A stretch of DNA of 64,000 nucleotides from Glycine soja (lineage: Eukaryota; Streptophyta; Magnoliopsida; Fabales; Fabaceae), in the NCBI RefSeq assembly GCF_004193775.1, contig NC_041004.1, positions 32,326,411 through 32,390,410 on the forward strand, given 5' to 3'. The position numbers and the translations under genes were made by a program. The notes under the pieces were generated by a model. That model had not been told where the DNA came from and did no database searches. It saw only the letters and a program-made list of their open reading frames with translations. Shown here piece after piece: positions 1 through 11,735 of this stretch. Every line of letters starts with the position of its first letter. Positions within the stretch are counted from its first letter, which is position 1.

Positions 1-1385
1 AAATTTTTTAGCTTGAAACTTACATTAATTCATAGACATTCATATTTCTGTGAATTATTTTTAAAGATTTTATTCCAAACATAAAAATTTAACATTTTTA
101 ATCCAAGATTTCCAAGAAATTTAAAAGAATTCCCTACCAATCACCATCTATAAGTTTTTATATATATTTTCTTTTAAAGAAATAGGTTTCATTCACTTCT
201 TTGCTAGCTTCAAGTATATATCAATTGGTGAGTCTAGAATTATAAAAGTGTGTTCTATCATTACTTTCTTGCAAAAGATAGGGAGATCAATTTTAAGGGT
301 TATCATTTTTCTATAGTTTTATTATATATTCCTCCAACATTGTTTTCTTTTCTTCAAGAGAGTGAATTATTATTTTTATCAATGCAATTCATCAATTATT
401 TCTAATTTTACAGGAAAAACTGATAGACCTGCATGCATGCCAAAAGGAATACCTTGCACTCATCAGGCTAAAATGGGAGAAGGAAAAGATTTTCTTGACA
501 AGTGTCCCGGTAAGGATCCAAAGAAGGGGTTGACTGCTGAGATGCCTTTGAACCACCCTTTCGTCAGGAAGCCATTGCCGCCCACGTTACCAAGTATGGA
601 TCACATTCTTTCACGTTCTTTGTGGTTGGTTTGTGTTTCATTATTAGTTGTGAATTTAGTAGCTAGGAATTAATAGGAGTAGTGTACACCGATTCCTTTT
701 GTTAATCAATTTCAAACTTTGTGTTTTTTTTCACTTTAGGGGACATATTTAGAGTTTTGGCATACAAAATGTTTTTCATGTTTGGAATCATGTATTTTAA
801 GAATTATATTTCTTGAAATTCATGTTTTCTTGGTATGTCTAAAATATTTCTGAAGATAAGAGACATGATTTTATATGTATAAATCTTTCATGGAAATCTT
901 GAATTTTCACTCATCATAAAAAAGTTTTTGTGAGAAACTTAAATGAATTCATAAAAATTCAGATTTTTGTGAATAATTTTTTCAAAATTTTATGCCAAAC
1001 ATAAGAGTTTACCATTTTTAATATCCAAGATTTCTAAGAAACTTGAAAGAATTTCCTATCAAACACCATCTATATATTTTCATAATTTCTTTTTTCTTGC
1101 AAAAGTTAGGGAGATTAACTTTCGGGGTTATAATTTCTCTATAGTTTTTATTATATATGCCTCGAACATAGTTTTCTTTCTTTCAAGAGATTGGATTATT
1201 ATTTTTCCTCCATGGGCTAGTTTTTTTTATCAGTGTAATTGATCAAATATTTTCTCATTTTGCAGGGAAAAGTGCTACGCCCGCATGCATGCCAAAAGGG
1301 ATACCTTGCACTCATCAGGATAAAATGAGAAGACACTGCATAAAGGTGGTGGTGATGAAGAGAAAGAGCACACTTTCCCGGTAGT
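1..1385 (+). repeat. Tandem duplication of an exon plus its upstream intron-like sequence
   Basis: Bases 1-510 and 918-1385 are diverged copies of one segment in the same orientation. Both run through an AT-rich stretch (for example the 'ccaaacataa' block near 77 and 992) to an acceptor-like 'acag' or 'gcag' and then an exon-like stretch. Both copies encode CMPKGIPCTHQ followed by a Lys-Met pair, near 433 and 1288. Copy A ends at a donor-like CCCG/GTAAGG near 510 and copy B at CCCG/GTAGTA near 1380. I do not recognise the protein. The left copy may continue beyond the window. Confidence 0.55.
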
Positions 1386-2457
1386 ACCTAAACTCACTCC
1401 CTTTTTTGTTTTGGTTGTATTTGATGCATTGCATTTCATTCATGTGTTATCGGTTGAAACTTCAATATCTTAACTGTGAATTAATCTCAATCTGTGTAAT
1501 GGTGTGTATTGAGCACATTTGATGGTACTATTTTTTTTCATGACTGCTTGTTGGGTCTCTTCACACACTACACAATTGAGTCTTGACATTAGGGTATTTG
1601 GGGAAGATTACTAATCTACCTAAAAAAAATGTTAAATCTTAGGTTTCCATGGTGACACTCACTGCACTTAGTTACTGGATAATTGTCTGTCTTAGGAGTA
1701 TTATTTGTGTCAAAAGCACCCCTTTGAGGTCAATAGGTTACTGGAGAAAAAAAACTTTTAGTACCTTTGAGACTGTTTGACTACTGGAGAAATGCGCAGT
1801 ATGTTGTTAACTTGAGAAACTTAGCAATATGTCTAAACACTCCTTTGAGGTCATCGGTTACTGGGAAAAATGCACAGTATATATATATACACTCCTTTGA
1901 GATTTATTGGCTACTGGGGAAATGTTAGTATACAAATAATAATTCTAATGCAGGCACTCTTTTTGAAACCAAGTGTGAGGAGTGGAAGATCCAAGCACGA
2001 TTGTGCGGGAAACTTAGGGTAAAAAGTGAAAAGAATAACCTTAATTAATTATCTGACGCAATATCTTAATGTCTTGACTCAATTACTCTTTCCACTAGGG
2101 ACTCTCCGAGCAAGTCATGTTCCTATAGTTCAGAGAATGTGTTCTTTATCTCCCATTGCTTGATTACGTTGATTGTATAGTTAAGATAACGAAATTTCAG
2201 ACCTTTTTGCATCTTTAAGCATTTTCTTATTGTTTGATTTTTTTTAGGAAATAGTTACTGTCGTAGCCTATTATTTTATTTCAGGAAAGATTGTGTTAGG
2301 TGAAGCAAGAGGATGTTCAAAACCCGTGGCTGGATCATGCATGCGGACTACATCTAGCAGACTAAGACCATTGGAATTGCAGCATTGTTTGTTCCATATT
2401 CATCAGATCATGAGGATTACAATTCATCAAAGTTTGTCGATTCTTGCAATTGATTAG
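414..2457 (+). pseudogene. Possible remnant of an unidentified multi-exon gene
   Basis: Several short open stretches follow acceptor-like AG sites: after 'tttacag' near 413, after 'ttgcag' near 1265, after 'atgcag' near 1953 and after 'atttcag' near 2284. The last can be read to a stop near 2456. The two duplicated exons share the peptide CMPKGIPCTHQ. The others have no family signature I recognise, and reading frames between them are not consistent. This could be a decayed gene with an exon duplication or chance open frames in AT-rich DNA. No function is proposed. Confidence 0.2.
1705..1935 (+). repeat. Diverged tandem repeat, about four units of 60-80 bp
   Basis: Four degenerate units each carry a 'cctttgag' core followed about 15 bases later by 'ctactgg' or 'ttactgg' and an A-rich run, near 1722, 1762, 1843 and 1892. 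The units differ by substitutions and short indels. No coding potential is evident. Confidence 0.5.
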
Positions 2458-3285
2458 TGGAGAATTTTTCCAAAATTAGAAATGCTGATCTCCCAAACTT
2501 TAGGATCAAATAACTGTTCATGGGTTTGGTTTGTCATCCCATGCATGCTTTGTAATCTTCTTTATTATTAATGATATTCGGGTGTTCTTCAAATGATAAA
2601 TAATGGATAGGTGTTAACCTAATTGGAATTCCAGTCCTTATTGTGATGTCTTTGCATGCCAATTTTGGCCAAATGTACATATCTCTGTGGACATTCATTT
2701 TGTTAATATCAAATTTTGGTTTTGCTTTATAAGATTTTATATTTTCTCGCTTATTCTTTTTAGTTGGTTTTCCCTTTGAAAGAGGTTTCATTCACTTTTT
2801 TAGTGGTCAAGCATCAAGTACTGAGTCTGGAGAAGTGTGGACACGATTATTAATCGCATCATTACTTTTGTGCACAATACTGGACACAACTTCAATCAGT
2901 ACATCAAATGTTGAAAAGAATACACTTCAAAAAAAAAAAAAAAAGCATCAATAACCGATTAGATGCAACTTGTTCGCATTCTCTTAGGATTAGAGATCTC
3001 CTAATCTTAAGTATAAAAATGTATTCTATCTTTCTCCTTGGACCAAACAAAGTTTTTAATAAATAATAGACTAGAATTAATCTTTAATTTTATAAAACAG
3101 GTTCGACCTATTTAGACAAAGTTATTCCTTCCATAAGTCATAGATTGAAACATTTCATATTACACTAATTCTAAAATTCGCTCTTCATATAATGTCTTAA
3201 TGTATTAATGAAGAAAAGTATACTTGAATTTTTTGAAAAGTATCTGTTCGCACTTTCATGTTGACTGTTATTTATGATAATTCTT
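2458..3285. other. AT-rich non-coding stretch
   Basis: I see only short open frames without family features, a poly-A run near 2929-2944 and general AT richness. Nothing here supports a gene or a bounded mobile element. Confidence 0.4.
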
Positions 3286-3920
3286 TGTTAATTAAATAAC
3301 TATTTTAAAATGAATTATAAGTTTTAATTAAATAAAAATACAGTAGGTATTAAATAAATTAAGAAGTGTATATATTATTGGGTTAACAATATCTTTTTTG
3401 GTTCAACGACATTCTCCCTAAATCTCTAAACGAGGAAAGTAATGGGATCACTCAAGTTTTTTAATTAATCTTCATTAGTTGCTTCAAAATAAATAAATGT
3501 CAAGTCAATTTATATTTAACACAAAACCACAAGACCTTACATGCGAGGTTGTTGTTATTTGAGATTTTTTTAAATCCATTTGTGACTTATGAGATTGGCT
3601 CAACCCTCCAACTCTCTAAAATAAAAATAAAATTAAAAATAGACATGAAAAATACACTTGCATTTTGGGTTCTCATAATCTAGTCATAAATAGCCTTAAA
3701 TTCCCAAGATTCATCTAATTGATCCCAACCGTCGTAATCTGGTGCAAAATGAATGTCATCCCATTCATGGTGTTGTAGAAAACCAAAATTCTCAATACAA
3801 AAAATGAATGACTAGTGTGAGAGAAGAAGTCTCCTTGAGTAAAAAAAGACAAGTTGACTAACATATGTGGGAATACCAATATACCTAACGCTATGAGATT
3901 TTAGATTGGATGTAGTGTCA
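3286..3920 (+). repeat. Direct repeat, copy 1, flanking a kinase gene fragment
   Basis: This 635 bp block is repeated at 4510-5092 in the same orientation. Both begin TGTTAATTAAATAAC and end GTCA, so the ends look like the TG...CA of an LTR. I found no matching target duplication outside the pair, no tRNA primer site after copy 1 and no clear polypurine tract before copy 2. The LTR interpretation is therefore open; a segmental duplication is equally possible. Confidence 0.7.
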
Positions 3921-4078
3921 TTGCTATCTTCATCAAATACCCGAACTTCCAATATCTTTAATTTCATCATATTCACACCATTAACATTAATGCCATAACA
4001 TAATTCATTGTCATCATCATCTCCATGTCCTAATTGCTTTTGCTTTCAATATTAATTCATTATCACAACACAAAAACT

Positions 4079-4509
4079 ATGCAGCTCACTCACCTGTGCC
4101 TTATCATGCCCTCAGATTATGATAAACTAGAGCCACTTCATGCAACTCCACAAACAATTATTAAAGGGTCACAAAAAAAAGTTAAGTCCTGAAAACAACA
4201 CCCTCAAGGTGCATGTTGTGGAGGCCATGTTGTTGCTACCCTTCTTCATGGTTCTTTGACCAGGTTGTGTGAGACAAAGTGGTGGAACAACCTATGCCAA
4301 CATGGGACAAGAAGAAAAACCAAGCAGATCAAGAGTTCTTGTGTTGTGTTTCATGACATGGAGGGTGTGCAACTATCTTCCATGATTGGAAAGGACAGCA
4401 ACATTAATCATCCAAGGATTTTCAGCTACGCTGAGCTCTACATAGGATCAAGGGGTTTCTCTGAGGAGGAGGTTCTAGGAAGTGGAGGGTTTGGCAAAGT
4501 GTACAGAGC
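4079..4509 (+). pseudogene. Truncated receptor-like kinase (lectin-RLK S.2-like) N-terminal fragment
   Basis: Reading from the ATG at 4079 gives MQLTHLCLIMPSDYDKLEPL, then an in-frame TGA at 4190-4192. The same frame continues to 4509 through NHPRIFSYAELYIGSRGFSE and the ATP-binding glycine loop GSGGFGKVYRAV. This resembles the juxtamembrane and kinase start of the plant receptor-like serine/threonine kinase S.2 type. Such proteins normally continue with a full kinase domain, which is absent here: coding similarity stops within a base or two of where the downstream direct repeat begins (4510). The fragment is broken by a nonsense codon and a 3' truncation, so no active kinase can be made. Family assignment rests on motif recognition only. 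Confidence 0.75.
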
Positions 4510-5092
4510 TGTTAATTAAATAACTATTTTAAAATGAATTATAAGTTTTAATTAAATAAAAATACAGTAGGTATTAAATAAATTAAGAAGTGTATAAATT
4601 ATTGGGTTAACAATATCTTTTTTGGTTCAACCACACTCAAGTCTTTTAATTAATCTTCATTAGTTGCTTCAAGATAAATAAATGTCAAGTCAACAAAACC
4701 ACAAGACGTTACATGCGAGGTTGTTGTGATTTGAGATTTTTTTTTATCCATGTGACTTATGAGATTGGCTCAACCCTCCAACTCTCTCTAATATAAAAAT
4801 AAAATTAAAAATAGACATGAAAAATACACTTGCATTTTGGGTTCTCAGAATCTAGTCATAAGTAGCCTTAAATTCCCAAAATTCATCTAATTAATCCCAA
4901 CCGTCGTAATCTGGTGCAAAATGAATGTCATCCCATTCATGGTGTTGTAGAAGATCAAAATTCTCAATATAAAAAATGAATGACAAGTGTGAGAGAAGAA
5001 GTCTCATTGAGTAAAAAAAGACAAGTTGACTAACATATGTGGGAATACCAATATACCTAACACTGTGAGATTTTAGATTGGATATAATGTCA
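4510..5092 (+). repeat. Direct repeat, copy 2, truncating the kinase fragment
   Basis: Second copy of the 3286-3920 block, 583 bp. It lacks about 40 bp found in copy 1 (the 'cgacattctccctaaatctc' region near 3408) and has a few further indels and substitutions. Its first base replaces the remainder of the kinase coding sequence. Confidence 0.7.
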
Positions 5093-6474
5093 ATTTCACT
5101 TGTATAATATGTTTGTGATACATTAATAAAGATTTTCCGAGAGCTAAAGACAAGTATTGTGTTTTAGTCCCATCCTATTTCCTAACAAGTCATTCCAAGC
5201 AGATATGTCCCACACCCTAAACCCAGAACATCCTTGTTAAAGTTCTTTCTTTAAAAAAGATATTTTATTGAACCTTTAATAAATTGACTAAGACTAGAAT
5301 GAGAAAGAAATATAAGATCAAGAGAAAAAGTACATAACATTTTTATACTGCTTCACTCTCTATCACTAGAAAAGTTAATCCAATTGCCTAATCCAAAACT
5401 CAAATTAGATTTTTACTATGCATATAGAATTCTTACAATCAATCACAAGAAATCTCAGTTCCCACCCAGAAAAAGAGATTTAGGCACCCAACACTAGGGT
5501 TCTTTTTGTAAGCTCAAATAATATACTATATATGCAACATGACTCATACGAATGAAAGGTTATAGAAGTTAAAAGAAACAAAAATAAGGATAAGCCATGG
5601 TAGCATTTTTTTAATGAAAAATTTTAATTTTTAAAAGTTGTACTATGTTTAGAATTGTACCCTCTGGTCTCTATTGAGTCAAGCCCAACAAACCAAGTCA
5701 TTATCTAACCTAATGGTTTGGATGTTGATTGGCATGACCCAAAGCATAGATTGTGTCCGACTACACAATTAGTGCCTTTATCTTATATCTTAGATCCTAA
5801 GGGATAATATTTAATCATATAATTAGGAGTTTACCTTAATTAACTACTATATAATCCATGCTCGACATAAGAGCAACAACAGAATACACTTTTATGCCCT
5901 TGAGTGGCAATCTCTAACCCTAATAGACTAACCCTATTCTTAAACAAGAATTTAAGCAAAGAAAAGGTTGTGTAAATAATTGTGATATAATCAACATTTC
6001 TTGAAATAACCATGTGTCGCAAGTTAAAACTTCAATTATAGTATGTAATCAACATATACTATATCATACTATATCTAATTACATATTATAAAGAGCTCAA
6101 TAGATCTTGATTATGTCCATAAGTCCATTCAATCGGATATAGCATGTATTCAACATATACTCACACAATCGCAGGTTAAAACTTCAAATATAGTACTAAC
6201 TACATGGTTGAAAGATAGAACAAAAAGGCAAGAAGTCTTACCCCCACATTGCAGTTTCTGCAAAACATTTTTATTCTAAAAAATCATTAGCTTAACATTG
6301 TTGGGTTTAACAAAGTGAATGTAGTGCGACTTAGTACAATATGAGTTTAAAGTAGTGCTTATAATCTTTGCAACAAGAAAATTGATGGATTTACAAACTT
6401 CATGGGTTAAGAAAGAAAAAAAAATCATGTGTCTTTAAATAATGAGGAATGAAAAAAAAAACCCTTAAACCAGA
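5093..6474. other. AT-rich intergenic DNA, no gene seen
   Basis: I find no credible coding region. A 25-30 bp sequence around 'gttaaaacttcaa' occurs twice, near 6020 and 6174, in the same orientation. Otherwise this is low-complexity, AT-rich plant intergenic DNA. Confidence 0.4.
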
Positions 6475-7185
6475 AACCTGTTGTATTTGGGAACATGTTA
6501 TTACCGAATGAAGCACCAACTTTTGGAGGATATCATTCATTTGATCCCATAAGCCATTAATTGGGATTGGTTTGGGGTAATGACAAAAATGAATTTGAAT
6601 AATTTTTTTAGCAGAGAATAGGCTTCACTACACCAATGTTGCAACATAGTTCTTGAGCTAGTCCTTTTGAAGACTCTTTTCCAACAACAAAAGTATATGC
6701 TTTAGATACTACCCCTGGTTTAATTGAAATGTTCACTCTCTTAGAAGAATCTTAAGTTGATTGAGTAAATGAAGTTGTGTCTTTTGTGACACTTTGTGCT
6801 AAAATATCCCTCAAAACTTGTGTTGATTCTCCTTATACTTGTGTCTTAGAAGAAAATGTTTTCACTTGTCCAAGAATCTCATCTAAAGAAATCAGCTACT
6901 ATAGTTGTAAAAGGTGAGTCAAAGAGTACTCTTCCAATGTTGTTTCAAATATCTTGTGTTTTTTCTTGGTTGTTCTTGTTGAAAAATATCATTGTCATTA
7001 CTTGGCTTTTCCATTATATATCATAGACATTCATTGGTAAGAAGCAATTGGGAGTAGGAGCATTAATCTCATCTACTCTTGTCTGTGGGATAACCGTGGG
7101 TAGTGTATTTACATACTCGAAAACAAGACAATGTTTCATGTTCACATAAAGTAAATGAAAAATAGATAAATAAATAATGAACACA
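6475..7185 (+). repeat. Left (uninterrupted) arm of a large diverged palindrome
   Basis: Read outward from about 7190, this arm matches in reverse complement, with many substitutions and small indels (roughly 80-85% by eye), three segments to the right: 7200-7290, 8145-8237 and 18202-18675. Landmarks shared between arms include 'tgacactttgtgctaaaatat' (shared in part) near 6788, 'cacttgtccaagaatctcat' near 6865 and 'gggtagtgt' near 7092. The centre is near 7188, so there is almost no loop. Its transcript could fold into a long hairpin. Short minus-strand peptides such as EILGQVKTFSSKTQV suggest a decayed coding origin that I cannot name. Confidence 0.8.
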
Positions 7186-7199
7186 ACCCCGATTGTAGA

Positions 7200-7290
7200 C
7201 CAATTATTTATTTATTTTTCATATGCTTTTTTTTAACCTTAAACACTATCTTGCTCAAGAGTCTACAAGCACACTACCCAGGGTAATCCA
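7200..7290 (-). repeat. Right palindrome arm, inner segment
   Basis: Reverse complement of the 7092-7180 part of the left arm, including the 'aaataaataaat' run and 'ccagggtaatcca'. It ends in CCA, the 3 bp site duplicated by the small CACTA element that starts at 7291. Confidence 0.75.
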
Positions 7291-8144
7291 CACTACTACA
7301 AAAGTAAGATTCAACATCGTTAAATCTAAGTCGGTTATGAAAAAACCGATGTAGTAAAGCTTGCGATGGCATTTTTGAAATTAAACCAAACTTTTATAAA
7401 GCGTTAACGACGATTTTCATTAACCGCCTTTGTTTGTAAGCCTATTACTATGGTTTTTAGAAAATCGCTTTTGTTTGTAGCCTACTACTACGGTCTGTTT
7501 TTGAAAACAGCCTTTGCCTCATATTTATAATTACTTCAATTTGTTATTTTCAGTCTGGAACTCATACGCGCATGCTTCTTCACCCTACCCTGACCTCCGC
7601 ACATCTCACCCTCGCCCTTCACCCTGCTGTGAGCTCCACAATCTGCCACAACCTCCTTTGTGACCTCCGATACTTGCCGCAAGCTCATCGTGGACATTCC
7701 CTCTATTGCAGTAAGTACCAATAACCTAAAATCAAAATCTTTTGTTTAAGCTGCCTTTGGGCATTGTGCATTTTGTTTTGCTATGTTCCTCACTTAAAAT
7801 CAACGACCGATGTAGAATGTCTAGCAGTCTACATCGGTTATTAGAACGACCGATGTTGAATGTTTCATCGTGGGGTAGGAATCTACGACGATTCAGGATA
7901 TACCCGATGTAGAATGATGACTTTCTACATCGGTTTTCATTCTAAGACGGGTTTGGCGACCAACCCGTCTTAAAATTGGCAGATTTCTACATCGGTTGTC
8001 CTAATAACCGATGTAGAATGTCAAAATTTAACATCGGTCACTCAACCGTTGTTGTGTTTCAACGACACTGGGCTACAACGACGCGTGATAATTGATGTAG
8101 AAAGGCGTCGATAACCGATGTAGAAAGCCTATTTTCTAGTAGTG
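7291..8144 (+). mobile_element. Small non-autonomous CACTA (En/Spm-type) transposon
   Basis: The element begins CACTACTACAAAAG and ends in the inverse of CACTACTAGAAAATAGG, with CCA immediately before (7288-7290) and after (8145-8147) as the 3 bp target duplication typical of CACTA elements. Near both ends it carries many copies of a subterminal motif read as ACATCGGTT or AACCGATGTAGA on the two strands, as expected for transposase binding sites. The GC-richer middle (about 7560-7710) is exon-like but has no recognisable product. At 854 bp it encodes no transposase and would depend on a related element. Confidence 0.85.
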
Positions 8145-8237
8145 CCAACAAGCAAGAACAAATGAGATGAATGCGCCAACCTCCAATTGCTACTTGCCAA
8201 TTAATGTTTGTAACATAATAGTAAAGCCATGTAATGA
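8145..8237 (-). repeat. Right palindrome arm, middle segment
   Basis: Reverse complement of about 6998-7090 in the left arm (shared 'cattaatctcat'-like and 'agcaattgg' landmarks). It is bounded by the two CACTA elements and ends in TGA, the target duplication of the larger one. Confidence 0.75.
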
Positions 8238-8415
8238 CACTACAAAAAAAATGTTAAATAATGGAGGTTATTTTGCGGAGGTTTTAGAAACCTCCTTAAT
8301 TTATTAAAAACTACAATTTTTTGTGCTTAATTGGCGCAGGTTTATAACCTCTGCTAATTAAATATTATTTTTCCACTCTTTTCTCTTTAAAATAAAATAA
8401 ATCATGTTTTTTTCC

Positions 8416-8580
8416 CGGCAAAAAAAAAAATCCTCTCAAAAAAATCACAAAACCCCTCAAAAAAAAATTCCCTCTCAAAAAAATCACAAAATCCCTCCAA
8501 AAAAAAATTCCCTCTCAAAAAAATCACAAAACCCCTAAAAAAAAATTCCCTCTCAAAAAAATCACAAAACCCCTCTTTCA
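8416..8580 (+). repeat. Short tandem repeat inside the CACTA 5' region
   Basis: About four units of roughly 37-40 bp built from 'cctctcaaaaaaatcacaaa' plus 'acccctcaaaaaaa'. It lies between the subterminal repeats and the likely 5' untranslated region of the transposase gene. I see no coding content. Confidence 0.7.
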
Positions 8581-11500
8581 GTCACAGCTTCCTATTTCTC
8601 TTCATTAAAGATCTCCAAAACCCCTCTCCTCAAATTACCCCTAAAATTTCTCTCGGTTTCTCGTTCCAGATTTTTCTTTTCTTCTCTCGCTTCCCAAAAC
8701 CCCTCTCTTCAAAGGTACTTCCTCTCTTTGTTCCAAGGTCCGTTGCTGTTTTCTTATTTTTGTTTTAATTAATCGAATCATCATCTTCGTTTTCTTTTTT
8801 CTTCTTTTTATGTATATATTCGGACAAAATCAATACACACTTGATACAAGCATGTGTTTTGCTTGCAGGGTATACAGCGAGACGAAGAAATTCGAAGGAT
8901 TCAAAAAGAAAATAAGGCCAGGTATTGCGCAGTTATCTTCGAAAGCATTATTTTTATTTTATTTTAATATATCTTATCTTCTGGCATATGTGTGTCTGGG
9001 CATCATTGATCACCGTCGAAGATTTTACTTTGCCATTTTTTTTATACCTTCAAATTTTTGTGTGTTCAGTTTTCGATTTTAGTGTTGTACGTTGCCGAGA
9101 ATGATTTGGAACTAAGATTCTGGCATTCGCCTAATCCATGGCGCTTTCAGTTTTCGATTTGGAACTAAGATTCTGGTTTCCCTTTCTTTATTTCTTTCTT
9201 TCCCTTTCACCTACAAACCTTCCTTCTCTTCACCATCCTTCACCTACTACCAGCTATTCTCGTACCTGATTCTAATTTTTAATTCAGTTTTTTTTTCTTT
9301 TTTAATTATTATTATGATTTTTTCTGTTCTTTGAATCGTGTTGGTGTGTACTGTTTGCTGTTCTGCTTTACCCAAGCCTAAGCCTTTGGTTTTTTACCCA
9401 TCTTTGGTCATTTTTAATTATTTCTGGACTTTTTTATTTTATTTTTTATTTCCAGATAAAATTACAATTCACTGAATTGGTTGTCTTGAAACTTGAGAGT
9501 TTAGACTGCTTATTTCTAGGATTAGATGAGGAGTCAGTAGTTGGCAATTAATCCAAATCAGTATTTCCATTCCTTAGGATGAACGTGCAATCGACCTTTC
9601 CTTTTACTGGGTGGTATTATATAGTGAAGCAACTGATAAATTTAAATGACAAAAAATATATGTTTTTAATCTTGTTTAACACAAACATTTGAATTATTGA
9701 TCCCAAACTGAGACAAAGTGAGAAGCGGTGAGAATGACAGCCAAGGCTGACTCCTGTTCAAAAAGATATGCCCGATTTGCCACATAGACATGCATGTTTA
9801 TTTAATAAATAAAGTAATTTGTAAAAAGAAATTATAAAAATTATTAAAGTCATCATTTTCCCTGAGAATGTATTTGTGATTATGTGGTCCTCCATCACGC
9901 ACGTACGGTAGCTGGCATGGGATATCCCGAGAGATAAGACTACTTTGAAATATGTGTGTGACAGGAAAACACAATTAAAATGTGATTCGGCAAAAATTTA
10001 GTTCTCTATATATCTATGTTTGCTTTCTTTATGAACTGAAGAATGAATTTCACAACATCCAAATGACTATCACAATTGGCATTCAGAAATTGACTAACCA
10101 TACTTATAATAAAGGTGATGTCAGGTTTGGTGATGATGAGATAGTTAAGTTTGCCTACCAGGCGTAATACATGCTGATCAGCATAGTGTAAGATGCCTTT
10201 ATATATATACATATTAAGTAAAACAGCGGAAGCTATAGTAATTTGGTATTAAATTTTGAATAAGAGAAATTATCAGTTACTACACCTGAGAACTGAAATT
10301 CATTATAGATTCCAGCAAACCACTCTGCTAGTGTGTTTAGGAAAAGTTGGTGATTGAGAATTGGCATGATCTTAATGACTTGACGATTCCTCGTGACCAA
10401 TATCCTTCATGATGTATTCTTTATGACACAAACTTTCAGTTCTGTTATTGCTGCAGTGATGCTCACTCTTATAAATCTGTTTATAGCATTTCCCTCCTTA
10501 CAAAGTGGGATGAATTTTGTCAATTGTATTTCTACTAATAATTAACATTTGAGAGTGAGAGAGAAGCGTGAAGACTTGTTTTTAAAAAAGAATAATTATG
10601 AGTTTCTTTTTTTTTCTTATTCTTTTCTTCTTCATTCCTTTCTTTCCCTTGCTTATTTATGATTAACATATATGATTTTCTTTTCTTTTAATTAACTTAG
10701 TGATTGAGAGAAAATAATGTCATCAAATGACTCCATCCATCTCGTACTTCCAATTTTACTTTTTTTAAATTTTTTAATTATAGTATTGATATAAAGTATT
10801 ACTATGTCCAATATAATAACTAATTTTATTAGGACCTATAGTGTAAAGAATATAGATATACCATTTTCAAATAATTTGCTCCAACTTTAAATATTTTTTC
10901 TTTTTACAAATTATAAAAGTAACCCTATTTGAACTTGATAAGAACACAAAAGTTAGAAAAACTCATTTGGAACTTATAAGCATATACTTTTATTGCTTAA
11001 TTGAATGTCAAGTAACTCCCATTGGAATTAGCATATACTTTTGATTCCATTTGGCATTGATGCAAGCAATTTCAGCTTGGATTTGTAGCACACTTGCTCC
11101 AAAAAATAAGTGGTTAATTTGCTTTTTCTTTTTTGGCTATTAAGGTCATATATATATATAATACTAACTTGTCGTATATAATACTAACTTAATTTCCTTA
11201 TTTTTTTTAAAGCTTGTAGCTGAAGTTCTTGAGAGGTGCTGAAATTGGTTAGGCAATAGCAAAAGACATATTCCCCTGCTTTCATTTACTGGAAGTTCAA
11301 AGGTACTTCATCTCTCTCTTATTTTGATTAAACATTGTAATCTTTATTTTTATGTGTTTACAACGTACATTACATTTTCATGATAGTATTTTTATGTTAC
11401 GACCTCTATTAGTTAGCTAACAAGTGTAATTTATTATAATTTTTTGTAATTCATTTTTTTTGTTGGTTCCATTGGTTTTTATTCTAAATACCTATTCTTA

Positions 11501-11735
11501 TTTTATAACATATATGGTAGTAGCTGTAACATAAAAATTGGTATTGAATCTTAGGTTATGCTTCTTCCCCCACCAATTATTCTTTTAGTTAGAATAATTA
11601 TTATAGTTTTTCTTCTTAATTTATATTATAATTTATATTATTCTTAATTTATAGTTTTTTAATACAAATTATACTATGTTATATTATCATAGTGTGATAA
11701 ATTATTTTAATAAAATTATTTAGGTATCTTTTGTA
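8581..11735 (+). other. CACTA 5' non-coding region with a captured retrotransposon scrap
   Basis: Three kilobases between the left subterminal repeats and the first TNP2 exon hold pyrimidine-rich leader-like sequence (8590-8780), AT-rich intron-like DNA and a small copia reverse-transcriptase scrap at 10006-10190. In plant CACTA elements such a region normally carries the promoter and leader introns. I cannot place a transcription start. Confidence 0.4.
10006..10190 (-). pseudogene. Ty1/copia reverse transcriptase fragment inside the CACTA element
   Basis: The minus strand reads RLVGKLNYLIITKPDITFII then SMVSQFLNANCDSHLDVVKF. This is the conserved stretch between reverse transcriptase and RNase H in copia polyproteins (family form: RLVGKLNYLT.TRPDI.F.VS.VSQF). 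Only about 60 residues survive and neither catalytic domain is present. It was either captured by the CACTA element or is the trace of an insertion later deleted. Confidence 0.75.

Noticed and set aside
3286..5092. A complete LTR retrotransposon made of the two direct repeats
   Set aside because: No matching 4-6 bp duplication outside (TTCTT versus ATTTC), no primer-binding site and no clear polypurine tract. Kept only as a direct repeat.
8810..9082. A 90-residue frame in the CACTA leader
   Set aside because: Hydrophobic, low-complexity translation without a domain, in intron/leader-like sequence.
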